A stretch of DNA of 64,000 nucleotides, taken from positions 164,042 to 228,041 of the forward strand of contig CAWAAT010000007.1 of assembly GCA_963780175.1 (NCBI GenBank). Reading direction: 5' to 3'. This DNA comes from Brooklawnia sp963780175 (lineage in GTDB: Bacteria > Actinomycetota > Actinomycetes > Propionibacteriales > Propionibacteriaceae). The notes under the pieces were generated by a model. It was given only the letters and a program-made list of their open reading frames with translations. It searched no databases and was not told the origin of the DNA. This document shows, piece by piece, positions 24,854 through 34,419 of the stretch; position 1 is the first letter of the stretch; the number at the start of each line of letters is the position of its first letter. A program made the translations under genes and the position numbers.

Positions 24854-26761
24854 TCAGGCCAGCCGGCCGAGGATCAACACGGCGCTGACGATGACGGCGC
24901 CGAGCACCATCGTCAGGCCATAACTTCGCGCGTATCCGGACTGGAGTCGGCTCAGCGCGCCACCAATTCCGGAAGCCAGCGTCGAGGCACCTCGCACCCC
25001 GCCGTCGACCAGGATGTCGTCCACTGCGGTGAAGGCCGAAACGACCTGGCCACCGCCGCGAACGAATACAGCATCGTTGAACTTGTCTGCGAGCAGGTCG
25101 TTGCGCCCCACGTACACCAGCGGGTTCTTGGTGGCTGGCTGTTCGAAACTGATCTCGTTGCGGTACATGAGGTAGCCAACGGCCACCCCGAGAGCGACGA
25201 GGGCCAGCGTTGCCCAACCCTGCCAGGGGACGTGCCACAGGGAGGCGTCATGCGGATGGAGCCCGGTGGGCGGTGCCAGCCAGTGCTGGATGGCGTTGTT
25301 GAGAACCATACCGAGAACTGCCGAACCGATCGCCAGCACGACCAGCGGGCCAACCATCGACCACGGCGACTCGTGCGGGTGGACGTCCTTCGCCCAGCGC
25401 TTCTGGCCGAAGAAGGTCATCATCATCAACCGCGTCATGTAGAACGCCGTGATGGCTGCACCAATCATGGCAAGTGCACCGAAGTACCAGGCGCGTTCCC
25501 AGGCGGCCACAACGATGTGGTCCTTGGAGTAGAAGCCTGACAACGGCGGGATGCCGATGATGGCCAGGTAGCCCATGGCGAAGGTGATGAACGTCCACGG
25601 CATGACCTTGCGCAACCCACCGAAGTGGCGCATGTCGGTGTCATCGTTCATGGCGTGCATGACCGAGCCTGCACCGAGGAACATGTTGGCCTTGAAGAAC
25701 CCGTGGGTGAACAGGTGGAAGATGGCGAAGGCGCCACCGGCCGGTCCGATACCGGCCGCGAGCATCATGTACCCGATCTGGCTCATCGTCGAGCCAGCCA
25801 GCACCTTCTTGATGTCGTCCTTGGTCGACCCGACCCAGGCACCAGCCAACAGCGTGACGACGCCTACGATGCAGACCGCGAGTGACGCTGCATCGGTGAG
25901 TTCGTAGATGCTGTGGCTGCGCACCACCAGGTACACACCGGCCGTGACCATGGTCGCCGCGTGAATCAGTGCCGACACCGGGGTGGGGCCCTCCATGGCG
26001 TCCAACAACCAGGACTGCAACGGAACCTGCGCGGACTTGCCACAGGCCGCCAGCAGAAGGAAGAAACCGATCGCGGTCAGCCAACCGGCGTCCGCACTCG
26101 AGACGGCTTCGTTGACGTCGGCGAAGTTCACAGACCCGAACAGGGCCACCATGCTGAACAACGCCAGGAGCAGTCCGAGGTCACCGATGCGGTTGACCAC
26201 GAAGGCCTTCTTGGCGGCCAGCGCCGCACTGTGGCGCTGCTGCCAGAAGCCGATGAGCAGGTAGGAGGCCAGGCCCACACCTTCCCATCCGACGAAGAGC
26301 AACGCGTAGTTGTCGGCCAACACCAGTGTCAGCATCGCTGCGATGAAGATGTTGAGGAAGGCGAAGAACCGTCTACGCCTCGGATCATGGGCCATGTAGC
26401 CGACGGAGTAGATGAAGATCAGCGAGCCCACGCCAGTGACCAGGAGTGCGAACAGGATAGACAACTGGTCGACGAGGAGGGCGGCCTTGAGGTCGAGCGT
26501 GCCAACGACAATCCAGTCGAACATCGGCACGTGGACGGCACGATCAGGCACGTCCGCCCCGAGCATCTGCACGAACAGAAGCGCGGCAACGACGAAGGAG
26601 CCGAGTGCGCCCGTGACGCCGAGCCAGTGGCCCCACGCGTCGGTCGCCTTGCCGCCGAGCAGCAGGATGGCCGCGACCACCAGTGGGATCGCGATCATCA
26701 GCCAGGCAGACTGGAACAGCCCGGTCGCCTCAACCGGGATGACGATTTCCATGAGATTCAC
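24854..26761 (-). CDS. nuoL: NADH-quinone oxidoreductase subunit L
   Basis: Distal antiporter-like subunit of complex I with the long lateral helix, 635 residues. Typical motifs are LLFVGWEGVGLASYLLIGFW, CGKSAQVPLQSWLLDAMEGP, LAGSTMSQIGYMMLAAGIGP and HGFFKANMFLGAGSVMHAM. The GTG at 26761 has GAGGGGG at good spacing; the next ATG at 26752 is farther from it. It follows nuoK by 10 bases. Confidence 0.96.
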   Translation of the reverse strand: MNLMEIVIPVEATGLFQSAWLMIAIPLVVAAILLLGGKATDAWGHWLGVTGALGSFVVAALLFVQMLGADVPDRAVHVPMFDWIVVGTLDLKAALLVDQLSILFALLVTGVGSLIFIYSVGYMAHDPRRRRFFAFLNIFIAAMLTLVLADNYALLFVGWEGVGLASYLLIGFWQQRHSAALAAKKAFVVNRIGDLGLLLALFSMVALFGSVNFADVNEAVSSADAGWLTAIGFFLLLAACGKSAQVPLQSWLLDAMEGPTPVSALIHAATMVTAGVYLVVRSHSIYELTDAASLAVCIVGVVTLLAGAWVGSTKDDIKKVLAGSTMSQIGYMMLAAGIGPAGGAFAIFHLFTHGFFKANMFLGAGSVMHAMNDDTDMRHFGGLRKVMPWTFITFAMGYLAIIGIPPLSGFYSKDHIVVAAWERAWYFGALAMIGAAITAFYMTRLMMMTFFGQKRWAKDVHPHESPWSMVGPLVVLAIGSAVLGMVLNNAIQHWLAPPTGLHPHDASLWHVPWQGWATLALVALGVAVGYLMYRNEISFEQPATKNPLVYVGRNDLLADKFNDAVFVRGGGQVVSAFTAVDDILVDGGVRGASTLASGIGGALSRLQSGYARSYGLTMVLGAVIVSAVLILGRLA

Positions 26762-26771
26762 CGATGCCCCC

Positions 26772-27071
26772 TCAGTACTTCAGCTGGTTCTGGTCGTCGA
26801 CCGAGGCCGAGCGTCGGGTCCGGAAGATGATCATGATGATGGCGAGGCCGATGACCACTTCAGCGGCCGCCACAACCATCACGAAGAATGCACCGACCTG
26901 ACCGAGCAGGTTGCCATTGGCGTAGCTGAAGGACACCAAGGCCAGGTTGGAGGAGTTGAGCATCAGCTCAACGGACATGAACGCGATCAGAGCGTTGCGG
27001 CGAATCAGGAATCCGAGCACGCCGATGGAGAACAGGATCGCTGACAGCACCAGGTAGGCGTTCGGGTTCAT
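26772..27071 (-). CDS. nuoK: NADH-quinone oxidoreductase subunit K
   Basis: A 99-residue membrane subunit of complex I with three spans. It contains the conserved RRNALIAFMSVELMLNSSNL, which carries the glutamate used in proton transfer, and a second span with VVAAAEVVIGLAIIMIIFR. It overlaps nuoJ by four bases (ATGA). Confidence 0.97.
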   Translation of the reverse strand: MNPNAYLVLSAILFSIGVLGFLIRRNALIAFMSVELMLNSSNLALVSFSYANGNLLGQVGAFFVMVVAAAEVVIGLAIIMIIFRTRRSASVDDQNQLKY

Positions 27072-27985
27072 CGCTCCAACTCCTCGGTGTCGCTGCTCTT
27101 CCTGGCCTCGACACTGGCGGGTGATTCTGCCGCTTGTCCCGCCGAGGGTGAGTCGTCAAGCTGAGCGGCGATCTGGGTGGCCACATCGGTACCCCGTGAC
27201 TCGTCGGTCACCGAGACGAACTTGGTGATCGCTGCCCGGTGCGCGGCACGCAGACCGTCGTTGTCGACGACGGCAACGCCTCGCACCGCCAAGGTCGGCG
27301 AAATCGAGTTCTTTGCGACCGAGCCGTCCGGCAACAGCGCCGGGTACTCGATCGAGTTGTTGCGGGCGTAGACGCCAGGTGATGGCAGCGGGCCGGGGTC
27401 CTTGCCGTACTCTGCGAACTCGCGCGTCCTCTGACGCATCCGGTCGGGCTGGGTCTGGCGCTTCTTCAGCGGCTCGCCGTGCGCCAACACGATCGCCGCG
27501 ACTGCAGCTGTCAGCAGCAGAGCTGCCGTGACCTCGAAGGCGAACACGAAGGGGCCGAACACCAACTGGGCCACACCCTGGGCATTGCCCTGCCCGTTGG
27601 CAACCTCCAGCCCGGTGGCCGCCGTGACGATCCCCTGTCCCACCGCCACGACCAGCAGGGCGGCAAGTGCGAACACGAAGATTCCGGCCGCTACGCGCTG
27701 GCCCCGGATGGTCTCAACCAACGAGTCAGTCGTGTCAACACCGACGATCATCATCGTGAACAGGAACAGCATCATGACGGCGCCGGTGTAGACGATGATC
27801 TGGGCGACGAACAGGAACGGCGCATCCAGCGACGCGTACAGGCAGCCGAGGGCCACCATCATGCCAGCCAGACTCAATGCCGAGTGGACGGGCTTGCGCG
27901 AGAGCACCATGCCGAGCGCACCCGCCACGGCGAGCGGTGCGAATACCCAGAAGGCAACCTGCTGGGCGGTGATGAGCGGAATCAC
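27068..27985 (-). CDS. nuoJ: NADH-quinone oxidoreductase subunit J
   Basis: Membrane subunit of complex I, 305 residues. Five hydrophobic spans fill the first 165 residues, with FLFVAQIIVYTGAVMMLFLF as the family signature. The C-terminal 135 residues are a hydrophilic tail absent from short NuoJ proteins: the YARNNSIEYPALLPDGSVA region, then a Ser/Ala/Glu-rich end. It overlaps nuoI and nuoK by four bases each. Confidence 0.95.
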   Translation of the reverse strand: MIPLITAQQVAFWVFAPLAVAGALGMVLSRKPVHSALSLAGMMVALGCLYASLDAPFLFVAQIIVYTGAVMMLFLFTMMIVGVDTTDSLVETIRGQRVAAGIFVFALAALLVVAVGQGIVTAATGLEVANGQGNAQGVAQLVFGPFVFAFEVTAALLLTAAVAAIVLAHGEPLKKRQTQPDRMRQRTREFAEYGKDPGPLPSPGVYARNNSIEYPALLPDGSVAKNSISPTLAVRGVAVVDNDGLRAAHRAAITKFVSVTDESRGTDVATQIAAQLDDSPSAGQAAESPASVEARKSSDTEELER

Positions 27986-28551
27986 TTCTCCGCCTCCTTG
28001 CTGACGGGCTTGGTCACCGAGATTGTGGGGCCGGTACGGGTGTCGAGTTGGCCGGTGGCCGGCAGTCCGAGGAAGTAGTCCTTCTCGTCATCACCAAGGC
28101 GCCTCGGATGCGGGGGCTCCTCCATGCCGGGCAGCAGTGGGGCCAACAGTTCGTGCTTCTCGTAGATCAACGACTCACGGGTGCGCCTCGAGATCTTGAA
28201 GTCGTTGGTCATCGTCAATGCTCGCGTCGGGCACGCCTCGATGCAGTATCCGCACAGGATGCACCGCAGATAGTTGATCTGGTAGACGTGGCCGTAGCGC
28301 TCACCAGGTGAGTAGCGTTCCTCATCGGTGTTGGAGGCACCCTCGACGTAGATGGCGTCGGCCGGGCAAGCCCAAGCGCACAACTCACAACCGACGCACT
28401 TCTCCAGTCCGTCGGGCCAGCGGTTCAGCTGATGGCGCCCGTGGAAGCGGGGAGCGGTGACCTTCTCCTGACCCTTCTGCGGGTAGCCCTGAGTGAAGGT
28501 CTTTCGGAACATCGTTCGGAAAGTGATGCCGAATCCTGACCAGGCGCCCAT
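27982..28551 (-). CDS. nuoI: NADH-quinone oxidoreductase subunit I
   Basis: The 189-residue iron-sulfur subunit passes electrons toward the quinone site. Two [4Fe-4S] motifs are visible: CVGCELCAWACPADAI (about residues 52-67) and CILCGYCIEACPTRAL (about 96-111). A Pro-rich C-terminal tail follows. The ATG at 28551 shares a base with the nuoH stop. Confidence 0.97.
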   Translation of the reverse strand: MGAWSGFGITFRTMFRKTFTQGYPQKGQEKVTAPRFHGRHQLNRWPDGLEKCVGCELCAWACPADAIYVEGASNTDEERYSPGERYGHVYQINYLRCILCGYCIEACPTRALTMTNDFKISRRTRESLIYEKHELLAPLLPGMEEPPHPRRLGDDEKDYFLGLPATGQLDTRTGPTISVTKPVSKEAEK

Positions 28552-29894
28552 CAGGCATCAGCTCCATTCGTGGTCACGGTGGCGCGACGCGGGACGTCTG
28601 CCTCCTGATCGGGGGATTCAGAGGCGGTCGAGGAGACCACCGACGAGATGTACTTCGCTCCGGGCATCGGTGGAACCGGATAGCCACCGGCGAAGGCGTC
28701 GAACTCCACGTCCTCGTCTGCGAGATCATGGTCGTCCTTGTCCTCCTGGCCGCTGAACCAGATCGCGCCCAGCACGATGAGCAGGAAGACCGCCACCGTC
28801 CCGATGAAGACTGGCTCGCTCCACCACTGGTGGAGCGCCGCACCACGGCCCAGACCCAGCATCGTGATCCACACCAGGTTCGCCGGGATGAGTACCTTCC
28901 AGCCCAGGTCCATCAGTTGGTCGTATCGGATGCGAGGTACGGCAGCACGCACCCAGGAGAAGACGAACAGCATCGTCTGCACCTTGAGCATGAACCACAC
29001 CATGCCCCACCAGCCTTGGTCGAACCAGGTGCCAGTCAAGGGCCAAGGAGCGCCGTAGCCGCCGAGGAACAGCGTCACCGAGACAGCCGACACCGTGGCC
29101 ATGTTGATGTACTCGGCCAGGAAGAACAGCGCGTAACGGAAGCCCGAGTAGTCGGTGATGTGTCCGGACACAAGCTCGGACTCGCACTCAGGCATGTCGA
29201 ACGGCTGGCGGTTGGTCTCGCCGAACATCGACACGAAATAGATGAGGAAGCTGGGCAGCAGCATGGCCGCATACCAACTCGGGAAGGGCAGAGTGAAACC
29301 GAAGATGTTGATCGGCTGCTGCTGCGCAGCGACGATCTCACTGGTGGACATCGTTCCGGCGTACATGAAGACCGCCACCAAGGACAGCCCCATCGCGATC
29401 TCATAGCTGACGACCTGTGCGGTGGCCCGCATCGACCCAAGCAGCGAGTAGGTACCGTTGGATGCCCAGCCCGCCAGCACGAAGCCGTAGAAGCCGACGC
29501 CGGCGATAGCCATCACCAGCAGCGCGGCCACCGGAAGGTCGGTGACCTGCAACCGGGTCTCCACACCGAACATCTTGACGACGCCTCCGAAGGGAATCAC
29601 CGACCAGGACGCGAAGGCGGCGACCGCGGTCAGCATCGGTGCCAGGTTGAACACCAAGGCGTCGGTCCGGGCCGGCCGGAAGTCCTCTTTGAAAAGCAAC
29701 TTCACGCCGTCGCCGAGCGCTTGACCCAGACCGAGGGGACCGTTCATGATCGGGCCCTTGCGGTTCTGCATCTTGCCAAGCACGCGACGCTCGAACCAGA
29801 CGTTGAAGATGGTCCACGTCAGCAGCAGTACGAAGACGCCCACCACCTTGATGAGGACGATCCACCAGGGGTCGTTACCGAATAGTGGGCTCAT
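28551..29894 (-). CDS. nuoH: NADH-quinone oxidoreductase subunit H
   Basis: Membrane subunit forming much of the quinone pocket, 447 residues with about eight spans. Family blocks include QNRKGPIMNGPLGLGQALGD, LAGWASNGTYSLLGSMRATA and FGETNRQPFDMPECESELVS. The C-terminal 60 residues are hydrophilic and acidic, beyond the conserved core. It overlaps nuoG by four bases. Confidence 0.96.
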   Translation of the reverse strand: MSPLFGNDPWWIVLIKVVGVFVLLLTWTIFNVWFERRVLGKMQNRKGPIMNGPLGLGQALGDGVKLLFKEDFRPARTDALVFNLAPMLTAVAAFASWSVIPFGGVVKMFGVETRLQVTDLPVAALLVMAIAGVGFYGFVLAGWASNGTYSLLGSMRATAQVVSYEIAMGLSLVAVFMYAGTMSTSEIVAAQQQPINIFGFTLPFPSWYAAMLLPSFLIYFVSMFGETNRQPFDMPECESELVSGHITDYSGFRYALFFLAEYINMATVSAVSVTLFLGGYGAPWPLTGTWFDQGWWGMVWFMLKVQTMLFVFSWVRAAVPRIRYDQLMDLGWKVLIPANLVWITMLGLGRGAALHQWWSEPVFIGTVAVFLLIVLGAIWFSGQEDKDDHDLADEDVEFDAFAGGYPVPPMPGAKYISSVVSSTASESPDQEADVPRRATVTTNGADA

Positions 29895-32311
29895 GCCACA
29901 CCTCCTGCAGCTCTGTCGACCACCAGCCGCACCCGATCACCGGGGCGGACCTGCAGCGTCCCCAACAGCGGGACGCCAGAATTCATCGGTGCCCACACGA
30001 CACCGTCCACCATTGATTCCGTGATGGCGGCAGGCAGGACGACGTGACCTGCCGCGCCCTCCAGCCGGAGGATGTCACCGACGGCCACGCCCAGGACACC
30101 AGCCGTGGCCGGGGAAATCCGGGCGACGCTGGGCGGTGCGGTTGCCTTGAGGCTCTGCGCACCGTCCAGGCAACTGGCATCATCCAGGGCGGTTCGCCAG
30201 GTGGCCAGCACCAGACCGTCAGCTTCGGAAGAGGCCTGATCGGTCGCGGAGGCCGAAACGAACTGCGGCTTGACGCCATCCCAGTCGCTGACCTCATCCA
30301 GAGCGGCCAGAGCCTGCGGCGGGGTGCGCATGCCCAGATCTGAGCCCAGCGCATCGGCCAGGGCGGCAAGCACCCGCACATCGGTCATCGCGCTGGCGGC
30401 CTTGGTGTTGACCATCCGGACAGGACGCAGGCGGTGCTCCCAGTTGATGAAGGTGCCCTGTTGTTCCTCGAGGGTCGCGACCGGGAAGACCACGTCGGCC
30501 AGTTCGGTCACCGAACTGCGACGCTGCTCCAGACTGACCACGAAGACGTCACCGGCGAGCCCCGCGCGAGCAGCCACCGGATCCGCCCAGTCGTCCAGGT
30601 CGACGGCCGCGGTGATCAGGGCTTTCAGGCCGCCCTCGCGAGCCGCTGCGACCATGGCTTCGGAGTCCAGACCCTTGGTCTCGGGCAGGCGCCCCACACC
30701 CCAGGCCGCCTGCAGGTCAACCCGAGCGGTGGCGTCGGAGGCCGCACGGCCGCCGGGCAACAGATCGGGAAGGCAACCAGCCTCGAGTGCTGCCAATTCC
30801 CCGGCGCGCCGCGGGATCCAGGCCCAACGGGCGCCTCGCTCGCCCATCAGGGCCACCTTGGAGAGCAACCCAGGCGACAGGGACGCCCGCTCCCCCACCA
30901 GCAGGATGGTGTCATGGGTCAGTTGGCTGTCGATCGACGCCAGCGCGGCGACTTCTTCGCCGGGGCCAGCCGGCACCAGGGTGGCGCCCATCTTCGCGGC
31001 ACCGTTTGTCAGGAACGGGGCGACGGCGATGACCTTGGTCGAGTTCTTGAGCCACGCCTTGCGCAACCGGAGGAAGACGATCGGTGACTCGTCCTCGGGT
31101 TCAAAGCCGACCAGAACGACCCTCTTGGCCTTCTCCAGTTCGGCGTAGGTGACCGACTCGCCCAGCGAACGACCGAGCACATGTGCGGCCAGGAAGCCAG
31201 CCTCGTCAGAGCCGTAGGGACGGGAACGGAAGTCGATGGAGTTTGTGCCCAGGATTGCACGGGCGAACCGTGAGTATGCGTAGGCGTTCTCCAGGGTCAG
31301 GCGCCCCCCGGTGAGCACGCCAACCGAAGCGCCGGCCTGCTGCAGCCCGGCCACAGCGATGTCGATGGCTTCCGGCCAACTGGCCGGCACCAACTCGCCA
31401 TCGCGACGCACCAGGGGATGGGTCAGCCGATCATCCTGACGCACATAGTGGAATCCGAACCTACCCTTGTCGCAGTTCCACTCCTCGTTGACCTCGGGAT
31501 CGTTGCCGGCCAATCTGCGCTTCACCTGGAAGTGTCGGTGATCGCTGCGCAGCTCACAACCGGCCGCGCAGTTCTCGCAGGTGGTTGTGGTGCTGACCAG
31601 GTCGAACGGGCGGGCCTGGAAGCGGTAGTCGGCGCTCGTCAGCGCGCCCACAGGACAAATCTGCACGATGTTGCCCGAGAAGTAGCTCTCGTACGGACGA
31701 TTCGCGTAGATGTTGATCTGGCTGAGCGCGCCTCGTTCGGACAGTGAGATGAAGTCGTCACCACTGATCTGCGTACCAAAACGGGTGCAGCGCTGGCACA
31801 GGACGCATCGTTCACGGTCGATCAGGATCTGCGCCGAGATGTTCACCGGCTTCGGGTATGTGCGCTTGAGGCCGTCGTAGCGGGAATCGCCGTGGCCGTG
31901 TCGCATGGCCTGGTTCTGCAGGGGGCACTCGCCGCCCTTGTCGCAGATCGGGCAGTCCAGCGGGTGGTTGATCAGCAGGAACTCCAGCATGCCCGCCTGA
32001 TGCTTGGCCACCCGTTCGTTGGAACCGGCGGTCTCGACCACCATGTTCGGCATGACCGTCAGTGCGCACGCCGGTTGGGGCTTCATCGGACGTCCATTGC
32101 CGGCATCCGGGATGTCGACAATGCACTGCCGACAGGCGGCAACAGGGTCCAGCAGGGTGTGGTCACAGAACCGGGGGATCTCGATGCCGATGTTCTCGGC
32201 GGCCCGGATGACCAACGTCCCCTTGGGAACACTGATCTGGATTCCGTCGATCGTCGCGGTCACCAGATCAGGATTGGCGACCTGGGCGCCGGTCTTCTGG
32301 TCGGTGCTCAC
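29891..32311 (-). CDS. nuoG: NADH-quinone oxidoreductase subunit G
   Basis: Large iron-sulfur subunit of complex I, 806 residues. The N-terminus binds a [2Fe-2S] centre (FCDHTLLDPVAACRQCIVDI), then clusters in DCPICDKGGECPLQNQAMRH, RCVLCQRCTRFGTQISGD and CENCAAGCELRSDHR. The remainder is a molybdopterin-oxidoreductase-like domain, ending in a beta-barrel region (LGVAVGDILRLEG). It overlaps nuoF and nuoH by four bases each. Confidence 0.96.
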   Translation of the reverse strand: MSTDQKTGAQVANPDLVTATIDGIQISVPKGTLVIRAAENIGIEIPRFCDHTLLDPVAACRQCIVDIPDAGNGRPMKPQPACALTVMPNMVVETAGSNERVAKHQAGMLEFLLINHPLDCPICDKGGECPLQNQAMRHGHGDSRYDGLKRTYPKPVNISAQILIDRERCVLCQRCTRFGTQISGDDFISLSERGALSQINIYANRPYESYFSGNIVQICPVGALTSADYRFQARPFDLVSTTTTCENCAAGCELRSDHRHFQVKRRLAGNDPEVNEEWNCDKGRFGFHYVRQDDRLTHPLVRRDGELVPASWPEAIDIAVAGLQQAGASVGVLTGGRLTLENAYAYSRFARAILGTNSIDFRSRPYGSDEAGFLAAHVLGRSLGESVTYAELEKAKRVVLVGFEPEDESPIVFLRLRKAWLKNSTKVIAVAPFLTNGAAKMGATLVPAGPGEEVAALASIDSQLTHDTILLVGERASLSPGLLSKVALMGERGARWAWIPRRAGELAALEAGCLPDLLPGGRAASDATARVDLQAAWGVGRLPETKGLDSEAMVAAAREGGLKALITAAVDLDDWADPVAARAGLAGDVFVVSLEQRRSSVTELADVVFPVATLEEQQGTFINWEHRLRPVRMVNTKAASAMTDVRVLAALADALGSDLGMRTPPQALAALDEVSDWDGVKPQFVSASATDQASSEADGLVLATWRTALDDASCLDGAQSLKATAPPSVARISPATAGVLGVAVGDILRLEGAAGHVVLPAAITESMVDGVVWAPMNSGVPLLGTLQVRPGDRVRLVVDRAAGGVA

Positions 32312-33648
32312 TGGCCAGCCACCTCACTCACCGTGATCTGTTCCCGCTCGTACGGGAAGTACAGGCTCTTCTCATAGGGGAACAACTCCCACGCCGGGGT
32401 GTGATAACCCGCCTCGAACTCCTCGCGGAAGTGCTTGATCGAACTGGTGACGTTGGCGACGAAGCCATCGGCCAGGGTGCAGAAGCTCTTCATCGAGACG
32501 TTGTCGCAGACGTCGAGCAACTTCTCCACATCGCCGGGATGCCCGTGGCCTGCCTCGAGGTTGCGCAGTGTCTGCACCAGCCACCAACTGCCTTCACGAC
32601 ACGGCGTGCACTTGCCGCAGGACTCGTGCTTGTAGAACTCCACCCAGCGCGTCGTGGTGCGCACCACGGAAGTAGTCTCATCGAAGGTCTGCAGGGCCTT
32701 GGTGCCGAGCATCGATCCCGCCCCGGCCAGCCCCTCGTAGTCCATGGGGATATCGAGATGCTGGGAGGTCAGGATCGGGGTGGACGAGCCGCCCGGGGTG
32801 AAGAACTTCAGGTGATGACCCTTGCGGATACCACCGGCCAACTCCAACAGGGACCGCATCGTGATGCCCAGCGGCGCCTCGTACTGGCCTGGACGAGTGA
32901 CGTGACCGCTCAAGGAGTAGATCGTTGAGCCCGGCGACTTCTCACTGCCCATCAGCTTGTACCAGTCGGCCCCGTTGGTGAGGATGGCCGGCACCGAGGC
33001 GATTGATTCGGCGTTGTTCACCACGGTCGGTGAGGCGTACAGGCCGGCCACCGCCGGGAAGGGCGGACGCAGCCGGGGCTGACCCCGGCGTCCCTCGAGC
33101 GAGTCGAGCAGGGCGGTTTCTTCGCCACAGATGTAGGCACCGGCACCGGCGTGCACCACGATGTCAAGGTCGTAGCCGGCGCCGAAGATGTTCTTGCCCA
33201 GGTAGCCGGCCTCGTAGGCGTCGGCAACGGCCTTCTGCAGCCTCCGGATCACGTGCAGCACCTCACCGCGCACGTAGACGAACGCATGGTGGGCGTTCAC
33301 CGCGTACGAACTGATGATGATGCCCTCGACCAGAGTGTGGGGGGTGGCCATCAGCAGCGGCATGTCTTTGCAGGTACCCGGCTCTGACTCGTCGCAGTTG
33401 ATGACCAGGTACTTCGGGTTGGGGTTGGCCTGCGGGATGAAGCTCCACTTCACACCCGTGGGGAAACCCGCACCGCCACGGCCACGCAGACCCGAGTCCT
33501 TGACCAGGTTGATGATGTCACCCGAGGCCATGCCGAGCGCCTTGCGGGCGGCCTGGTAACCGCCCCGCGCTTCATAGTTGGCCAGCTTCCAGGCTTCCGG
33601 CTGGTCCCAACTCTCCGTGAGATTCGGAGTCAGAACGTCGACGCTCAC
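32308..33648 (-). CDS. nuoF: NADH-quinone oxidoreductase subunit F
   Basis: The 446-residue flavoprotein subunit is where NADH is oxidised. It shows the NADH/FMN-binding segments LRGRGGAGFPTGVKWSF and GAGAYICGEETALLDSLEG, and the [4Fe-4S] motif ESCGKCTPCREGSWW near residue 350. It overlaps nuoE and nuoG by four bases each. Confidence 0.97.
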   Translation of the reverse strand: MSVDVLTPNLTESWDQPEAWKLANYEARGGYQAARKALGMASGDIINLVKDSGLRGRGGAGFPTGVKWSFIPQANPNPKYLVINCDESEPGTCKDMPLLMATPHTLVEGIIISSYAVNAHHAFVYVRGEVLHVIRRLQKAVADAYEAGYLGKNIFGAGYDLDIVVHAGAGAYICGEETALLDSLEGRRGQPRLRPPFPAVAGLYASPTVVNNAESIASVPAILTNGADWYKLMGSEKSPGSTIYSLSGHVTRPGQYEAPLGITMRSLLELAGGIRKGHHLKFFTPGGSSTPILTSQHLDIPMDYEGLAGAGSMLGTKALQTFDETTSVVRTTTRWVEFYKHESCGKCTPCREGSWWLVQTLRNLEAGHGHPGDVEKLLDVCDNVSMKSFCTLADGFVANVTSSIKHFREEFEAGYHTPAWELFPYEKSLYFPYEREQITVSEVAGQ

Positions 33649-34388
33649 TTGACCTCGCCCCCCTCGGGCTGGACGGCGACAGGAGCCTCAGGAGACGTCC
33701 AGCCGCGCTCACGGGCAATGCGTAGGCCCGCCAGCGATGCGGGCCCGGCGGTGGGCCCCTCATCGGCCAGGCCATCGGGGAAGCCTGCGAGCACGCGCTC
33801 GGCCTCCTTCCAACTGGTCAGTCGGGCGCCACGGGTGGAGTGGACCTCCTTGCCGGCCGCCAGGTTCTCGATCAGCTCATTGGCCTTCTCGGGGGTCATG
33901 GAGTCCATGAACTCCCAGTTGACCATCATGACCGGGGCAAAGTCGCACGCTGCGTTGCACTCCAGCCTCTCCAGGCTGAACATGCCGTCCTTGGTGGTCT
34001 CGCCCTCGTCGACTCCGAGTTTGTCCTTCATCTGCTGCAGAAGTGCGTCGCCACCCATCACCGCACACAGTGAGGTCGTGCACACCCCGACGTGGTGCTT
34101 GCCGGCCGGACGCCGCTTGTACATCGAGTAGAACGTGGCCACTCCGTTGACCTGCGCGCTCGAGATGCCCAGAAGCTCAGCGCAGGCCTGCACGCCTGCG
34201 TCACTGATCCGCCCGTCGACACTCTGCACCAGATGAAGCATCGGCAGCAGTGCCGACCGCGACTCCGGGTACCGAGCGACGATCTGGCGCATCTCGGCGA
34301 TGGTCTCGTCGGTGATGTTGGTCGTCCTGTCGGCTGTGTCGATGCCGGACGCATCGTCGAAAGCCGAGACGAAATCGTGCCCACTCAT
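33645..34388 (-). CDS. nuoE: NADH-quinone oxidoreductase subunit E
   Basis: Thioredoxin-fold [2Fe-2S] subunit of complex I. Cluster cysteines are seen in GVCTTSLCAVMGG and ECNAACDFAPVMMVNWEF. At 247 residues it is longer than E. coli NuoE because of a C-terminal tail of about 60 residues. The ATG at 34388 has AAGGAG nine bases upstream; an upstream ATG at 34436 would overlap nuoD. Confidence 0.95.
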   Translation of the reverse strand: MSGHDFVSAFDDASGIDTADRTTNITDETIAEMRQIVARYPESRSALLPMLHLVQSVDGRISDAGVQACAELLGISSAQVNGVATFYSMYKRRPAGKHHVGVCTTSLCAVMGGDALLQQMKDKLGVDEGETTKDGMFSLERLECNAACDFAPVMMVNWEFMDSMTPEKANELIENLAAGKEVHSTRGARLTSWKEAERVLAGFPDGLADEGPTAGPASLAGLRIARERGWTSPEAPVAVQPEGGEVK

Positions 34389-34419
34389 CGGATATCGCTC
34401 CTTGTCAGCTTCAGATTCG